Positions 1 to 9,072 of a stretch of DNA of 64,000 nucleotides are shown one piece after another; within the stretch, counting starts at the first letter, position 1, and each line of letters begins with the position of its first letter. Source of the stretch: Mycoplasma phocoeninasale. Its GTDB lineage: Bacteria > Bacillota_I > Bacilli_A > Mycoplasmatales > Metamycoplasmataceae. The notes beneath the pieces are model-generated. The model did no database searches. It was not told the origin of the DNA and worked only from the letters and a program-made list of their open reading frames with translations. The stretch lies in NCBI RefSeq assembly GCF_012934885.1, contig NZ_CP051480.1, forward strand, positions 310,001 through 374,000, read 5' to 3'. The position numbers and the translations under genes are program-made.

Positions 1-1520
1 TCACGTAGCAGATTAATTCCAATTACTACGTCAAATTTTCCAATTCTTAATCCTCTTAGAATCTCATTTCTCTCAAAAATCTTAAAACGGTCATGAATAT
101 AAGCACACTTTATTTTATGCTCTTGAAAGTAAAGTGAAAGCTCCTCAGCATTCTTCTTAGTTGTAGTTAAAATTAATGTTTTCTCTTTTTTATTAATTTG
201 CTCCTGGATTAAATCATAAAGTTCGATAATTTGATTTTTCTTTGGTTTGATTTCAATAATTGGATCTAACAATCCGGTTGGGCGAATATATTGAGTTATA
301 ACCTCACCTTCAGTTCTGTCAAGTTCATACTCGCCTGGTGTTGCAGACATATAAATTCTTGGAAAGTTAAAATTTTCATACTCAAAGAACTTTAATGGAC
401 GGTTATCTAAAGCTGATGGCAATCTAAATCCATATTTAACTAAAGTTTCCTTACGTGACCGATCACCATTATACATTCCATTTATTTGTGGAATCATTAG
501 ATGACTTTCATCGATAAAAATAATTGCATCTTGTGGTAGATAATCAAACAATGTATAGGGACGTTCACCAGCCGACCTTCCGTCAACATAGCGAGCATAG
601 TTTTCCATTCCGTTTACATAGCCAAACTCTTTAATTGAATCAATATCATTCAATGTTCTATCCTTAAGTCTTTGTGCTTCTAGTAATTTATTTTCATTTT
701 TAAAATATTCAATTTGATCTTCTAGCTCAATTTTGATTGCTTCACAAATACTCTCAATATTATTAGGATTCACTGTATAGGTGGTGGCCGGAAAGATTGT
801 AAGTGACTGTTGTGATTTAATTAAACTTTTGGTCAATGAATCAATTAAAGAGATGTTTTCAATTTCATCGCCAAACATCTCAATGCGAATATTATAATCT
901 GAACTATAACCCGGACATATTTCGATGACATCACCTTTTGTATAAAACTGTCCACGACTTAATTCGCCTTGATTGCGCTCATATCCCATTTGGATTAATT
1001 TGATCAATAGTTCTTTACGACTAATTTTTAAATTGTTTTCAATCGGTAGAAAATTTTTTCGGTATTCTACTGGGTTAAATTCACCATAAATTGATGCAAC
1101 TGAAGCAACAACAATTGTGTCATGACGAATGCTTAATGCATTGATCGCTGACATCCTCATCGCTTCCAATTCTTTATTATTTTTACTTGTCTTTTCAATG
1201 TATAGATCTGACTTTGGTAAATATGCTTCAGGTTTATAATAATCAAAATAGGAAACAAAGTATTCAACTCTGTTTTCTGGAAAAAGTTCTTTTAATTCAC
1301 TGTATAGTTGACTTGCCAAGGTTTTGTTATGACTAATTATTAAAGCTGGTCGATTGACCTGATTAATTACATTTGCGATGGTAAATGTCTTACCAGATCC
1401 TGTTACTCCAAGTAAAATTTGATGGTGTTTATTTTCTTCTAAACCTTCTACTAGTTGCTTTATTGCCTCAATTTGGTCTCCGGCTGGCTGGTATTTTGAT
1501 GTCAGTTTAAGATTATTCAT
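1..1520 (-). CDS. uvrB: UvrABC excinuclease subunit B, partial (C-terminus outside window)
   Basis: Nucleotide excision repair helicase-like subunit that receives damaged DNA from UvrA and recruits UvrC. The reading frame starts at an ATG ending at 1520 ([16 protein letters not shown]) and runs off the left edge, giving about 506 residues of a protein usually near 660. Visible family motifs are Walker A GVTGSGKT, the [15 protein letters not shown] beta-hairpin region, DESH (motif II) and SATPGEYE (motif III). The C-terminal helicase motifs and UVR domain lie outside the window. It is divergent from the LRR lipoprotein gene that begins 70 nt away. Identification is secure from the motifs. Confidence 0.97.
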   Translation of the reverse strand, partial: MNNLKLTSKYQPAGDQIEAIKQLVEGLEENKHHQILLGVTGSGKTFTIANVINQVNRPALIISHNKTLASQLYSELKELFPENRVEYFVSYFDYYKPEAYLPKSDLYIEKTSKNNKELEAMRMSAINALSIRHDTIVVASVASIYGEFNPVEYRKNFLPIENNLKISRKELLIKLIQMGYERNQGELSRGQFYTKGDVIEICPGYSSDYNIRIEMFGDEIENISLIDSLTKSLIKSQQSLTIFPATTYTVNPNNIESICEAIKIELEDQIEYFKNENKLLEAQRLKDRTLNDIDSIKEFGYVNGMENYARYVDGRSAGERPYTLFDYLPQDAIIFIDESHLMIPQINGMYNGDRSRKETLVKYGFRLPSALDNRPLKFFEYENFNFPRIYMSATPGEYELDRTEGEVITQYIRPTGLLDPIIEIKPKKNQIIELYDLIQEQINKKEKTLILTTTKKNAEELSLYFQEHKIKCAYIHDRFKIFERNEILRGLRIGKFDVVIGINLLR

Positions 1521-1576
1521 ATTGATAATTTTAATTGATTATATTCATTTAGGATATAAGTTTTTGTTAAATGTGG

Positions 1577-1582
1577 TAAAAT
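1577..1582 (+). promoter_or_regulatory. -10 box for the LRR lipoprotein gene
   Basis: TAAAAT lies 7 nt before the ATG at 1590, with no Shine-Dalgarno sequence between them. Transcription starting about 7 nt after the box would give an almost leaderless mRNA. The same spacing recurs at several other rightward genes in this window. Confidence 0.5.
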
Positions 1583-1589
1583 CATTTTT

Positions 1590-2432
1590 ATGTCTAATAA
1601 AAATAAAAAAATAAGAAGAATTGGTTTGGGATTGGTAGCAGCAGTTATAACTCCTGCCGTTTTAGGATTAGCAGCGATTGCTTGCAGCCGTGAAAGTGCT
1701 AATGATTTTGCCAGTCAATTTCTATTAGGGCCTAAAGCTAAAGACTATTATAATAGTACAACCAAAACTTTAGATCTCTCACAAACAAATTTAAAAAGCA
1801 TTCCGCAAGCAGCCTTTTCATTAAAAACAATGCTTAGAATTTTTACCATTAATAGAGAACAAACCAGAAACGAAATTGCTAGTGGAATTTTTAGTGATAA
1901 TACAATTAACATTGAAAGAATTATTTTGCCAGAATCACTAGAACTAATTGAAAAAGCAGCATTTGCTGAATTAAGCTCATTGAAAGAAGTTACCTTTGGC
2001 AACAACCTTAAGGAAATACAGGATGAAGCTTTTGACAAAACTTCAATTGAGAACTTAATTTTACCAAGCAAAATATCAACAATTGGAAAAGGTGCTTTTA
2101 GAAGCAATAAAATAAAATTTGTTAACATGAAGGATTTATCTCAATTTACAATTTTAAAAAGTGGAGTTTTTGCCAATAATTTACTGACTGAAATTGACTT
2201 ATCAAGAGTAACAAAAATTGAAGATGGTGCCCTATCACAAAATAAATTTGCGACTCTAACATTGCCAACAACATTAACTAATGTAGATATTGATTTTCTA
2301 GATTATACCTATCCTAAAAATCAAGTTCCACCAAAAGTTAAACTAACTATTTTAGACAAAACAACTTCTGACAAATTCAAAGAAGCAATATCAAAAGACC
2401 CATCGCATTTATTTGAAATCGTTGAAAATTAA
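1590..2432 (+). CDS. Leucine-rich-repeat (BspA-like) lipoprotein
   Basis: A 280-residue predicted surface lipoprotein. Residues 1-32 form a lipoprotein signal peptide (basic MSNKNKKIRR start, hydrophobic core, lipobox LAAIAC), so Cys32 should be lipidated. From about residue 100 there are tandem LRR_5/BspA-type repeats with the pattern IxxIxLPxxLxxIxxxAF...LxxVxF, seen around IILPESLELIEKAAF, LKEIQDEAF, LILPSKISTIGKGAF and IEDGAL. BspA-like repeats in parasites usually mediate adhesion or host-protein binding; that role is inferred here. The gene has its own terminator at 2463-2488. The first 100 residues match nothing I recognise. Confidence 0.85.
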   Translation: MSNKNKKIRRIGLGLVAAVITPAVLGLAAIACSRESANDFASQFLLGPKAKDYYNSTTKTLDLSQTNLKSIPQAAFSLKTMLRIFTINREQTRNEIASGIFSDNTINIERIILPESLELIEKAAFAELSSLKEVTFGNNLKEIQDEAFDKTSIENLILPSKISTIGKGAFRSNKIKFVNMKDLSQFTILKSGVFANNLLTEIDLSRVTKIEDGALSQNKFATLTLPTTLTNVDIDFLDYTYPKNQVPPKVKLTILDKTTSDKFKEAISKDPSHLFEIVEN

Positions 2433-2462
2433 TGCATTAAAAATTATTAAATTAGCTAATTG

Positions 2463-2488
2463 AAACACTCCTAGCAGGGAGTGTTTTT
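2463..2488 (+). terminator. Rho-independent terminator
   Basis: Stem AAACACTCC/GGAGTGTTT with a six-base loop followed by T residues, just after the LRR lipoprotein. A near-identical hairpin recurs at 2965-2993 after the next gene, which marks the ends of a duplicated unit. Confidence 0.85.
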
Positions 2489-2613
2489 AGATAACAACTT
2501 CAAAAATTATAAATAATTAAAATTAAACATGAAAAACACATTTTTTTATAAATTAATATTTAATTTATATAATAAAAAAATTACAAAAAAATTTTAGAAA
2601 AAGAAAAAAATAC

Positions 2614-2619
2614 TAAAAT
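2614..2619 (+). promoter_or_regulatory. -10 box for the first small lipoprotein
   Basis: TAAAAT (within TACTAAAATT) lies 7 nt before the ATG at 2627, with no Shine-Dalgarno sequence, so the transcript is probably leaderless. The upstream stretch is a purine run (AGAAAAAGAAAAAAA) at the place where the second copy has a pure A tract. Confidence 0.45.
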
Positions 2620-2626
2620 TAAATTT

Positions 2627-2878
2627 ATGAAGAAAAAAAATATTAAATGGTTAGCAATTTTACCATTAACAATTGCCGCTGTTCCGCTAGTTGCATTATC
2701 ATGTAAAAAAGAAGATCCAAAATTAACAGAAGCAAAGAATAATGCTATTAAAGTCATTGAAACCATTCCTGGCCTAAGTGCAGAGAAAAAAGCTGAAATA
2801 AAGAAGCAAATTCAAGCTATTAAAACAGAAGAAGATGTTAAGGGTCTAATTTCGAAGCTTTTAAAAATAGCCCAATAA
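2627..2878 (+). CDS. Small lipoprotein, paralogue 1
   Basis: An 83-residue lipoprotein with signal peptide MKKKNIKWLAILPLTIAAV and lipobox VALSC (Cys at about 26). The mature part is a short, highly charged helix-prone segment (EDPKLTEAKNNAIKVIE..LSAEKKAEIKKQI) of about 55 residues without a recognised domain; the EKKAEIKKQI stretch resembles short albumin-binding or GA-like helical modules only in composition. It is the first of a tandem pair with the gene at 3132. The signal peptide is of the same type as that of the larger lipoprotein family at 34572-46176, suggesting export by the same route. Function unknown. Confidence 0.85.
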   Translation: MKKKNIKWLAILPLTIAAVPLVALSCKKEDPKLTEAKNNAIKVIETIPGLSAEKKAEIKKQIQAIKTEEDVKGLISKLLKIAQ

Positions 2879-2964
2879 TTTGGAACATAAAGAAAATTAA
2901 GTTATCAAATTTAAATTACTAAATTGAAAATTTAAATAAAGATGATAATACTTAAACTTTCATC

Positions 2965-2993
2965 AAAAACACTCCTAAGCAGGGAGTGTTTTT
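2965..2993 (+). terminator. Rho-independent terminator (duplicate of 2463-2488)
   Basis: AAAACACTCC, seven-base loop, GGGAGTGTTTTT after the first small lipoprotein. It differs from the upstream copy by one loop base. Confidence 0.85.
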
Positions 2994-3097
2994 AAATTAT
3001 ATTTTCAAAAATTATAAATATTTGGAGTTACAGATAACAAAATTAAATTATTTATAAATTAATGAATTAATTTATATAAAAAATTTATTTACAAATT

Positions 3098-3124
3098 TTG
3101 AAAAAAAAAAAAAAACAATATACT
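3098..3124 (+). promoter_or_regulatory. Promoter with a poly(A) spacer (candidate phase-variable promoter)
   Basis: A TTGAAA-like -35 (3098-3103) runs directly into an uninterrupted A15 tract (3101-3115), followed by TATACT as -10 (3119-3124) and then the ATG at 3132. The homopolymer therefore makes up almost the whole -35/-10 spacer (15 nt here). Slipped-strand change of such tracts switches transcription in Mycoplasma hyorhinis vlp genes; phase variation here is inferred. The paralogous promoter at 2590-2619 has an interrupted purine tract instead. Confidence 0.55.
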
Positions 3125-3131
3125 TAAAATT

Positions 3132-3389
3132 ATGAAGAAAAAAAATATTAAATGGTTAGCAATTTTACCAATAACAATTGCCGCTGTTCCGCTAGTTGCA
3201 TTATCATGTAAAAAAGAAGATCCAAAATTAACAGAAGCAAAAAATGCAGCTATTATAACAATTGAAGGCAATCCCTTTTTAAGTGCGGAGAAAAAAGCTG
3301 AAATAAAGAAGCAAATTCAAGCTGCTAAAACACCAGAAGAAATAACCAAAGCAATAACTTCAAATATATCAAATGCACTAACTCAATAA
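3132..3389 (+). CDS. Small lipoprotein, paralogue 2
   Basis: An 85-residue lipoprotein almost identical to the 2627 product in its first 37 residues (same signal peptide and lipobox VALSC, then KKEDPKLTEAKN) and in the EKKAEIKKQIQA block, but different in the intervening segment and in the C-terminus (TPEEITKAITSNISNALTQ). The ATG lies 7 nt after a TATACT -10 box and has no Shine-Dalgarno sequence. The upstream A15 tract makes it a candidate for on/off expression. Function unknown; surface exposure is inferred from the lipobox. Confidence 0.85.
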   Translation: MKKKNIKWLAILPITIAAVPLVALSCKKEDPKLTEAKNAAIITIEGNPFLSAEKKAEIKKQIQAAKTPEEITKAITSNISNALTQ

Positions 3390-3403
3390 CTAAGGACAGT
3401 ATG

Positions 3404-3432
3404 AAATCAAGTTATTAGACTTGATTTTTTCT
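3404..3432 (+). terminator. Rho-independent terminator
   Basis: AAATCAAGT, six-base loop, ACTTGATTTTTTC immediately after the second small lipoprotein. Its sequence differs from the two upstream terminators, so the duplication ends before this point. Confidence 0.8.
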
Positions 3433-3542
3433 TAAATTAATCTAAATATTTGCCTTTATTTAACAAAAATTGTCTTAGTAATTGCTATTGATATAAAAAT
3501 AATAATTAAATTAATTGACTTATCTTGATGTAATTAAAAATA

Positions 3543-3580
3543 ATAAAAAATCACCTAATCAATAGACAAAGTGATTTTAA
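3543..3580 (-). terminator. Rho-independent terminator for the VapD-like gene
   Basis: On the minus strand AAAATCAC, 16-base loop, GTGATTTTTTATT, 38 nt downstream of the stop codon at 3618. Confidence 0.65.
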
Positions 3581-3617
3581 GTATTAAATCCATCAACAAA
3601 AATTGACACAAATTAAG

Positions 3618-3926
3618 CTATTCTTCAAATGAATCAGTGCTTGAACTCATATATTCTGTGAAATTTGATAAATCTTCCATTTTGAAAATGTGTAAACTCA
3701 CTAAAGACTCAACATATCAATCAATTTTTTTAAGGTGTTGGATTGCTTGAAAAATTTGTTTAAGATTATTAATTGAACGTGAAAAGTAAAAACTGTTTGA
3801 TAGTCAGTGAAACCCGTAATGTCTCAAAATATCTCTAACATCTTCATATGCTTGTTTGTAGTTTTTTTCCAGCCCATAAGCCTTTTTTAGAACTTCTTTA
3901 TTTAAATAAAAAACTAATCCATACAT
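3618..3926 (-). CDS. vapD: VapD-family (Cas2-like) endoribonuclease homologue with altered active site
   Basis: A 102-residue protein that matches the VapD family along its length: MYGLVFYL at the start, then KQAYEDVRDILRHYGF, an NSFY turn, FQAIQHLKKIDWYVESL and FKMEDLSNFTEYM. VapD proteins are small ferredoxin-fold ribonucleases related to Cas2. Family members such as Helicobacter VapD have an Asp in the first strand (MYALAFDL); this protein has Tyr7 there (confirmed by codon TAT), and the usual GSVY motif is NSFY. Catalysis may therefore be lost. An in-frame UGA encodes Trp in the HWL segment. The start is the ATG at 3926, preceded by GGAG. No antitoxin or cas gene is adjacent. Confidence 0.8.
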
Positions 3927-4125
3927 ATTTTAATCTCCATATAATTGTAATAAACGAACTTTTTTATTATAGCACAAATTGAATACATATTTTTTTAGCA
4001 AGGAAATAAAGCCAAAAAAATATTATAATTAAGGCTTTTTTTATTTCGATTGCTTAATACAAAGATGATTTATAGGTATCTTAATTTAGATTTTTATAGT
4101 AAAATATACATATTGAATTTTATTT

Positions 4126-4215
4126 GGATAGTTGCTTGAGTGGCCGAAAAGGTTAGTCTCGAAAACTAATAATGTCGAAAGACATTCAAGGGTTCAAATC
4201 CCTTACTATCCGCCA
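4126..4215 (+). tRNA. tRNA-Ser (anticodon CGA)
   Basis: A 90-nt class II tRNA. The acceptor stem GGATAGT pairs with ACTATCC, followed by discriminator G and an encoded CCA. The anticodon arm is TTAGT-CTCGAAA-ACTAA, giving anticodon CGA for UCG codons. There is a long variable arm (AATGTCGAAAGACATT) and a T arm GGGTTCAAATCCC. It lies between the VapD-like gene and smc. Confidence 0.95.
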
Positions 4216-4229
4216 TATGTGAAAACAAA

Positions 4230-4253
4230 AAAATGAGCCATGCGCTCATTTTA
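4230..4253. terminator. Bidirectional terminator between tRNA-Ser and smc
   Basis: AAAATGAGC-CATGC-GCTCATTTT, a short perfect hairpin flanked by A and T runs on both sides. It overlaps the smc stop codon and can serve both converging genes. Confidence 0.75.
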
Positions 4254-7181
4254 TTTTTCTTCGTCAATCAGCTTTTTTGCCTCATGTAAATTAACGGCAA
4301 AGAAAGTTGTAACTCCACGCTTTTGCATGGTAGCACCATAAAGTTTGTCAACTCTTTCCATTGTTCCTTGACGGTGAGTAATAACAATAAATTGAGTATC
4401 AATTTTTAAACTTTGTAAAAACTCAGCGAAACGAATAACATTTGCCTCATCTAAAGCAGCTTCAACTTCGTCTAAGATACATAGTGGTAAAGGTTTCGCT
4501 TTAATAATTGAGAATAGTAGTGAAATTGCGATTAGGGCTTTTTCACCGCCTGAGAATAACTTTAGATTTCGAATTGATTTGCCTGGAGGCTGAGCAATAA
4601 CGTCAATTCCACTTTCTAAAACGTTGTCTGGATCGGTGTATCTAATCTCAGCCATACCGCCACCAAACATTCTTGAAAATACATGTTTAAATTCACCATT
4701 AACTAATTCAACAGTCTTAGTAATTCTTTCAATAATGATTTTATCCATTTCATCAATTGCTTCCTCAATGGTTAATTTTGCAGCAGCAATTTCTTCTTGT
4801 TGTGATTTAACATCATTATATCTACTTTCAACTTCTTCAAGTTGTTTAATTGAATCTAGATTAACATGTCCTAGTTCTCTTATATCTTGTTTTAAATTAT
4901 TAACTAAGGTACGAGCAACTTCAAAATCAATGCTTGGGTTATAGAATTCTTTAGCTGTTTCAAATAGCATATTATACTGCTCTGATAATCTTTGTTTTGC
5001 TTGTTGAATAATTGATTCTGCTTTTGTTTTTTCCGCAATTTTTTCAGCATTAGATTTTAGTAGTTGGTTAAGCTCTGAGTTAACCTCAGCTTTTTTACTA
5101 TTCATTAAGTAAAATTCTTTTTTAGAGCTGTAGTATAAATCTTCTTGACTTGTCTTCATTGCTAGCAGATCACTTCTATCAATTGTAAGTTTTTGAATCT
5201 GAGCAGCAATGTCAACAACTTGTCCTTCTGAGAATATTTCATTTGATACTGATTGATATTTAACTTTTAGTTCATCAAATTTTTCTAAAGCTAAATCATA
5301 TTCTTTCTGATGATTTGCTCTTTCAATGGTGTAGTTTGATAGTAAAGCAGTTTCTGAATCTTGCTCATGTTGAATTTTTGATAATTTTTCATTTAATGTG
5401 GCAATTTTGTTTTTAATTGCAGGTACTAGTTCTTCTAGTTGTTTAACTTGTTCATCAACACCAAAAATGGAAATATTTTGACTAACTTGTCCACCTGACA
5501 TGACACCACCAACACGAATGATGTCTCCATCAAGTGATACAACCATATATCTTTTTTCTAATAGTTTTGATAGTTTACTTGCATTTTCAATTGTGTCGCA
5601 AACTAAAATGTTACCAAGCAAGAATTTCTTTAGGACATCAAATTCAGATTCAGTTGATGCTAGATCAGATGCAATCCCAATAAAACCTTTTTGAGTTTTA
5701 GCAACAATGATGTGTTGCTCATTAACAAATTTGGGACTAATTGAACTTAGTGGAATAAATGTTGCTCTACCACCATTATTATCCTTTAGGAAGTTAATGG
5801 CTTTAACAGCGGTTTCTGGTGTGTCAACAACAATATGTTGAATTGCCCCAGCTAAAATTGTTTCAATCGCACGAGCATAAGTATTTTCAACAGCAATTAA
5901 TTCACTAACTAAGTTTTTATAACCTTTAAATAAGTGAGCATTTTCAACAATATTTTTAGTTCCTTTAGCTAGATTAGTACGGTTTGATTTCATTTCCTCA
6001 ATAACGTCTAATTTAGATTTTATTTTGTTAAGCTTATCAGTATCAGATGAGATATCATGTTTAATTGTTGCAATAATTGCGGCACGGTTTGAGGTTGATG
6101 CTTGTAATTTTTCAATATCTTCTTTTTTCTTTTGAATAAATTCTTTATAACCTAGGATTTTAGTGTTAATGGTATTTAGTTCCATTTTTAGAGCTTCTGC
6201 TTGCTCTTTTGCAGTGGCAATAAGTTCACCATTTATTAACATCTCACGGTGTTTTTCTTCTTTAGCACTTCTAATTTCCAAATTACTGATTTCTGAATTA
6301 ATTTCATCTAAACGACCGGTAATATTTTTAATATTTTCTTCTAAATTTTGGATAATACCAGTTTTTTGCTTGATGGTTTGTTCATACATGATGACTTTTG
6401 ATTCAAGATCTTCACGGACAATATCATATTCCCTTGCCTCAGTTTTTAGCTGCTCAAGTCTTTCAGAGTAGTGCATAAAATCGTGAACTAATAAAGTCAC
6501 TTCCACATCTTTTAGTTGTTCTACTTTTGATTTATATATTTTAGCCTTTTCAGCTTGTCTTTGTAGTGGTCTCAGCTGTCTTTCAAGCTCTTCAACTAAA
6601 ATAACAATTTGATCTAATGCCTCTTGTGTTCTTTCAAGCTTCCTCTGTGCTTCAATTTTTTTTGAACGATACATCGATGTTCCGCTAGCTTCTTCTAAAA
6701 TTTCTCTTCTTCTTTCAGGAGTAGCTTCAGCAATATCGGAGATTGTTCCTTGACCGATAATTGCTAAACTTGATTTTGAAATCCCACTTTGCATGGCAAT
6801 TTCTTTAATGTCTCTTTGTCTAGCAACCTCTGAATTAATGTAGTATTCATTGCTTCCTTTACCACGATTTAAGACCCTTGAAATGGTAAAGAAATCATGC
6901 GGGATATCACAAGCACGATCGCGATTATCAAATGTTAATATTACCTCAGCACGGTTCATTTCTTTTTCAGTTTTTGAACCAGCAAAGATAACATCTTCCA
7001 TGTTATCCCCCCGTAAAACTTTCGAACTAGTTTCACCTAATACTCATCTTATTGCATCATTAATATTTGACTTTCCTGAACCATTTGGACCAATGATTGC
7101 TACCACACCACCATCAAATTTTAATGTAACTTTATCAGCAAATGATTTAAATCCATGAGCTTCAACTTGGATTAATTTCAT
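4251..7181 (-). CDS. smc: Chromosome segregation/condensation ATPase SMC
   Basis: A 976-residue SMC protein that organises and segregates the chromosome with ScpAB. Walker A GPNGSGKS is at residues 31-38. The C-loop signature LFSGGEKAL is near 870 and Walker B ILDEVEAALDE near 900. Two long coiled coils flank a hinge around residues 400-560 (KGYKNLVSELIAVE..RVGGVMSGGQ). The true start is the ATG at 7181 (MKLIQVEAHGFKSF) with GAAAGGAT upstream; an in-frame UGA (Trp) in AIRWVLGE would otherwise hide the N-terminus. It is shorter than the usual 1,150-1,190 residues because the coiled coils are reduced. It is the last gene of a leftward block. Confidence 0.96.
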
Positions 7182-7371
7182 ATCTATCCTTTCAATTTAT
7201 TAAAATATCTATTTTGTTAAAAGATACTAATTGCTAAAATAATTATAATAATTTTGTTATCAATTTCTTAAATTATGTAAAAAATAGCCAATGTCAAATT
7301 AAGAAATTGGTCTAATAAAAAGATAAAAAAATGCTTTTAACTAAGTTAAACATTAGCACAATTGCCAGAGT

Positions 7372-8070
7372 TTAAATTTTAGTTAAAGCATCTAATGCTG
7401 CATTTTTTTCAGCTTCTTTTTTTGAGTTTCCAGTACCGCTACCGTATTTCATTTCATTCACGAAAACACTGCTTTTAAAAAGTGAATTCTCAATAGCATG
7501 AGTTTCATATTCAATTTTATTAGCGCCAGAAATTTGAATTAATTCTTGAAATTTTGATTTAGGATCTTTTAGTGATTTTTTAGAGAAATTTTCAATCTCC
7601 TTTTTTAAGAGATTAGAAATAAACTGATAGGTTTTTTGAAATCCAAAAACAAGATACACGGCTGCAATCATCGATTCAAAAATATCTGAATCGGTTTTTA
7701 TATTCTTGCCATTTATAAAGGCATTTTTTGAAGCCCTGAGTAGCGATGGCAATCCCATTTTTTCAGATCAATATCCTAGATTTTTTTTATCTACAATTGA
7801 CGACCTTAGTGCTGTTGCATCACCTTCATTAAATTTAGGAAACTTGCGGAAAATGATATCACTGACAACGAATTGTAAAACAGTATCGCCTAAAAATTCT
7901 AAATACTGATAGCTCTCCGCTCTTTTGTGTTCATTAGCATAGGTTTTATGGGTAAAAGCCCGGTAAAAGATTTCATACTGCTCTTCTTTTAGTGAATCTT
8001 CGTTATCCAATCCTCAGCTCTTTAAAGCATCTTTAATTTTTAACTCAAATTGCTGATTGTCACTACTCAT
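7372..8070 (-). CDS. rnc: Ribonuclease III
   Basis: A 232-residue double-strand-specific endoribonuclease for rRNA and mRNA processing. The signature motif is YLEFLGDTVLQFVVSDI (usual ERLEFLGDAVL), with a second acidic cluster around DSDIFESMIAAVYLV. The C-terminal dsRNA-binding domain begins near residue 160 (DPKSKFQELIQ) and ends with SGTGNSKKEAEKNAALDAL. The start ATG at 8070 lies inside the 3' end of plsX (8-nt overlap), indicating translational coupling. UGA codons encode Trp at KSWG and near the middle. This rnc-plsX arrangement, with smc downstream, is common in Firmicutes and Mollicutes. Confidence 0.95.
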
Positions 8071-9061
8071 TATTTTCCTCATTAATTAATTTAAGCTTTT
8101 CAATAATATTTTTATCAATTGCAAGTTTGATTTGGTTTAGGGCATTATAGAAGGCTAAATCATCACTACCACCATGTGCCTTAACGACGATTTTTTCTAG
8201 TCCAACAATAAATGCGCCGCCAGTATTACGATAATCAAAACGATCTTTTAATTTCTTAAAATGTTTTTTAACCAATAGCGCGCTCATTTTGGTAATAAAA
8301 TTGGTTAAAAATATTCCTTTCAACATTTTAGAAAATGCCAAAAATGAACTTTCTAGTGTTTTTAAGAAGATATTACCGGCATATCCATCAGCAACTAGAA
8401 TATCAACCTCACCATTAATGGCAGATTCAGGCTCTACAAAACCTTTAAAAATAAATTTATCTTGGTCATTTTTAATAAGTTCATATGCCGCCTTGGCAAC
8501 ATCATTACCTTTATAATGTTCTGTTCCAATATTTAATTGACCAATTACAGGATTTTTTTTACCATATATTGCTTCATAGTATTGAACTGATATTTTTGCT
8601 CACTCTAATAAATATTCTGGTTTAACATTAATATTTGCACCAACATCTAAAACTAAAATGTTTTTATCCTTAGATGTTGGGACAATAGGCATAAAAGCAG
8701 GTCGTGAAATTCCGGGCAGTCTTTTAATTTTTAGTGAAGATAGAATAATAAAAGATGCACTATCTCCACTGCTTAAAATTCCATCAGCACTTTGTGATGA
8801 GAGCAATTCAAATGCCTCAAACATTGAAGAATTAGCCTTTAAAGCATCTCTTGGACTTTCTATTTTTTTAGCGATATCATTATTTTCAAAAATTTCATAT
8901 TGTTGCTGATTAACATCGACAAATTCTTTTTCAATCATTTCACGATTGCCAACTAAAATTAATTTGTAATCAGGATTTTCAGATAAAAATCGTTTAGCCC
9001 CTCTAATAGCGAAGCATTGACCATTATCGTTATTTAATAAATCGAAAACAATTTTTTTCAT
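8063..9061 (-). CDS. plsX: Phosphate acyltransferase PlsX
   Basis: A 332-residue enzyme that makes acyl-phosphate from acyl-ACP or returns it, feeding PlsY in phosphatidic acid synthesis. The N-terminus MKKIVFDLLNNDNG and the segments ADGILSSGDSASFIILSS, LPGISRPAFMPIVP and LVLDVGANINVKPEYLL are typical of the family, as is the C-terminal FKKLKDRFDYRNTGGAFIVGLEK block. It overlaps rnc by 8 nt and follows fakA by 11 nt. With FakA, it suggests that exogenous fatty acids are activated to acyl-phosphate for membrane lipid synthesis in an organism without its own fatty acid synthesis. Confidence 0.94.
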
Positions 9062-9072
9062 AGATATACCTC

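Larger units (their letters stand above)
2463..2993 (+). repeat. Tandem duplication unit (terminator, promoter, small lipoprotein)
   Basis: The segment from the terminator at 2463 through the 83-aa lipoprotein to about 2964 is echoed by the following segment up to about 3400. Both copies contain an AACACTCC..GGGAGTG hairpin, an AT-rich leader with TTATAAATTAAT and TTTATATAA blocks, and a small lipoprotein whose first 37 residues are almost identical. The coding ends and the leaders have diverged, so the duplication is not recent or has been under selection to vary. Confidence 0.6.

Noticed and set aside
3618-3926. Cas2-like protein as part of a CRISPR-Cas system
   Set aside because: The sequence matches VapD, not Cas2 of a CRISPR operon. 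No cas1, other cas gene or repeat-spacer array was found in the window.
4624-7158. Several ORFs of 60-106 residues on the plus strand
   Set aside because: They lie antisense within smc and have the Ser/Leu-rich composition of shadow frames.
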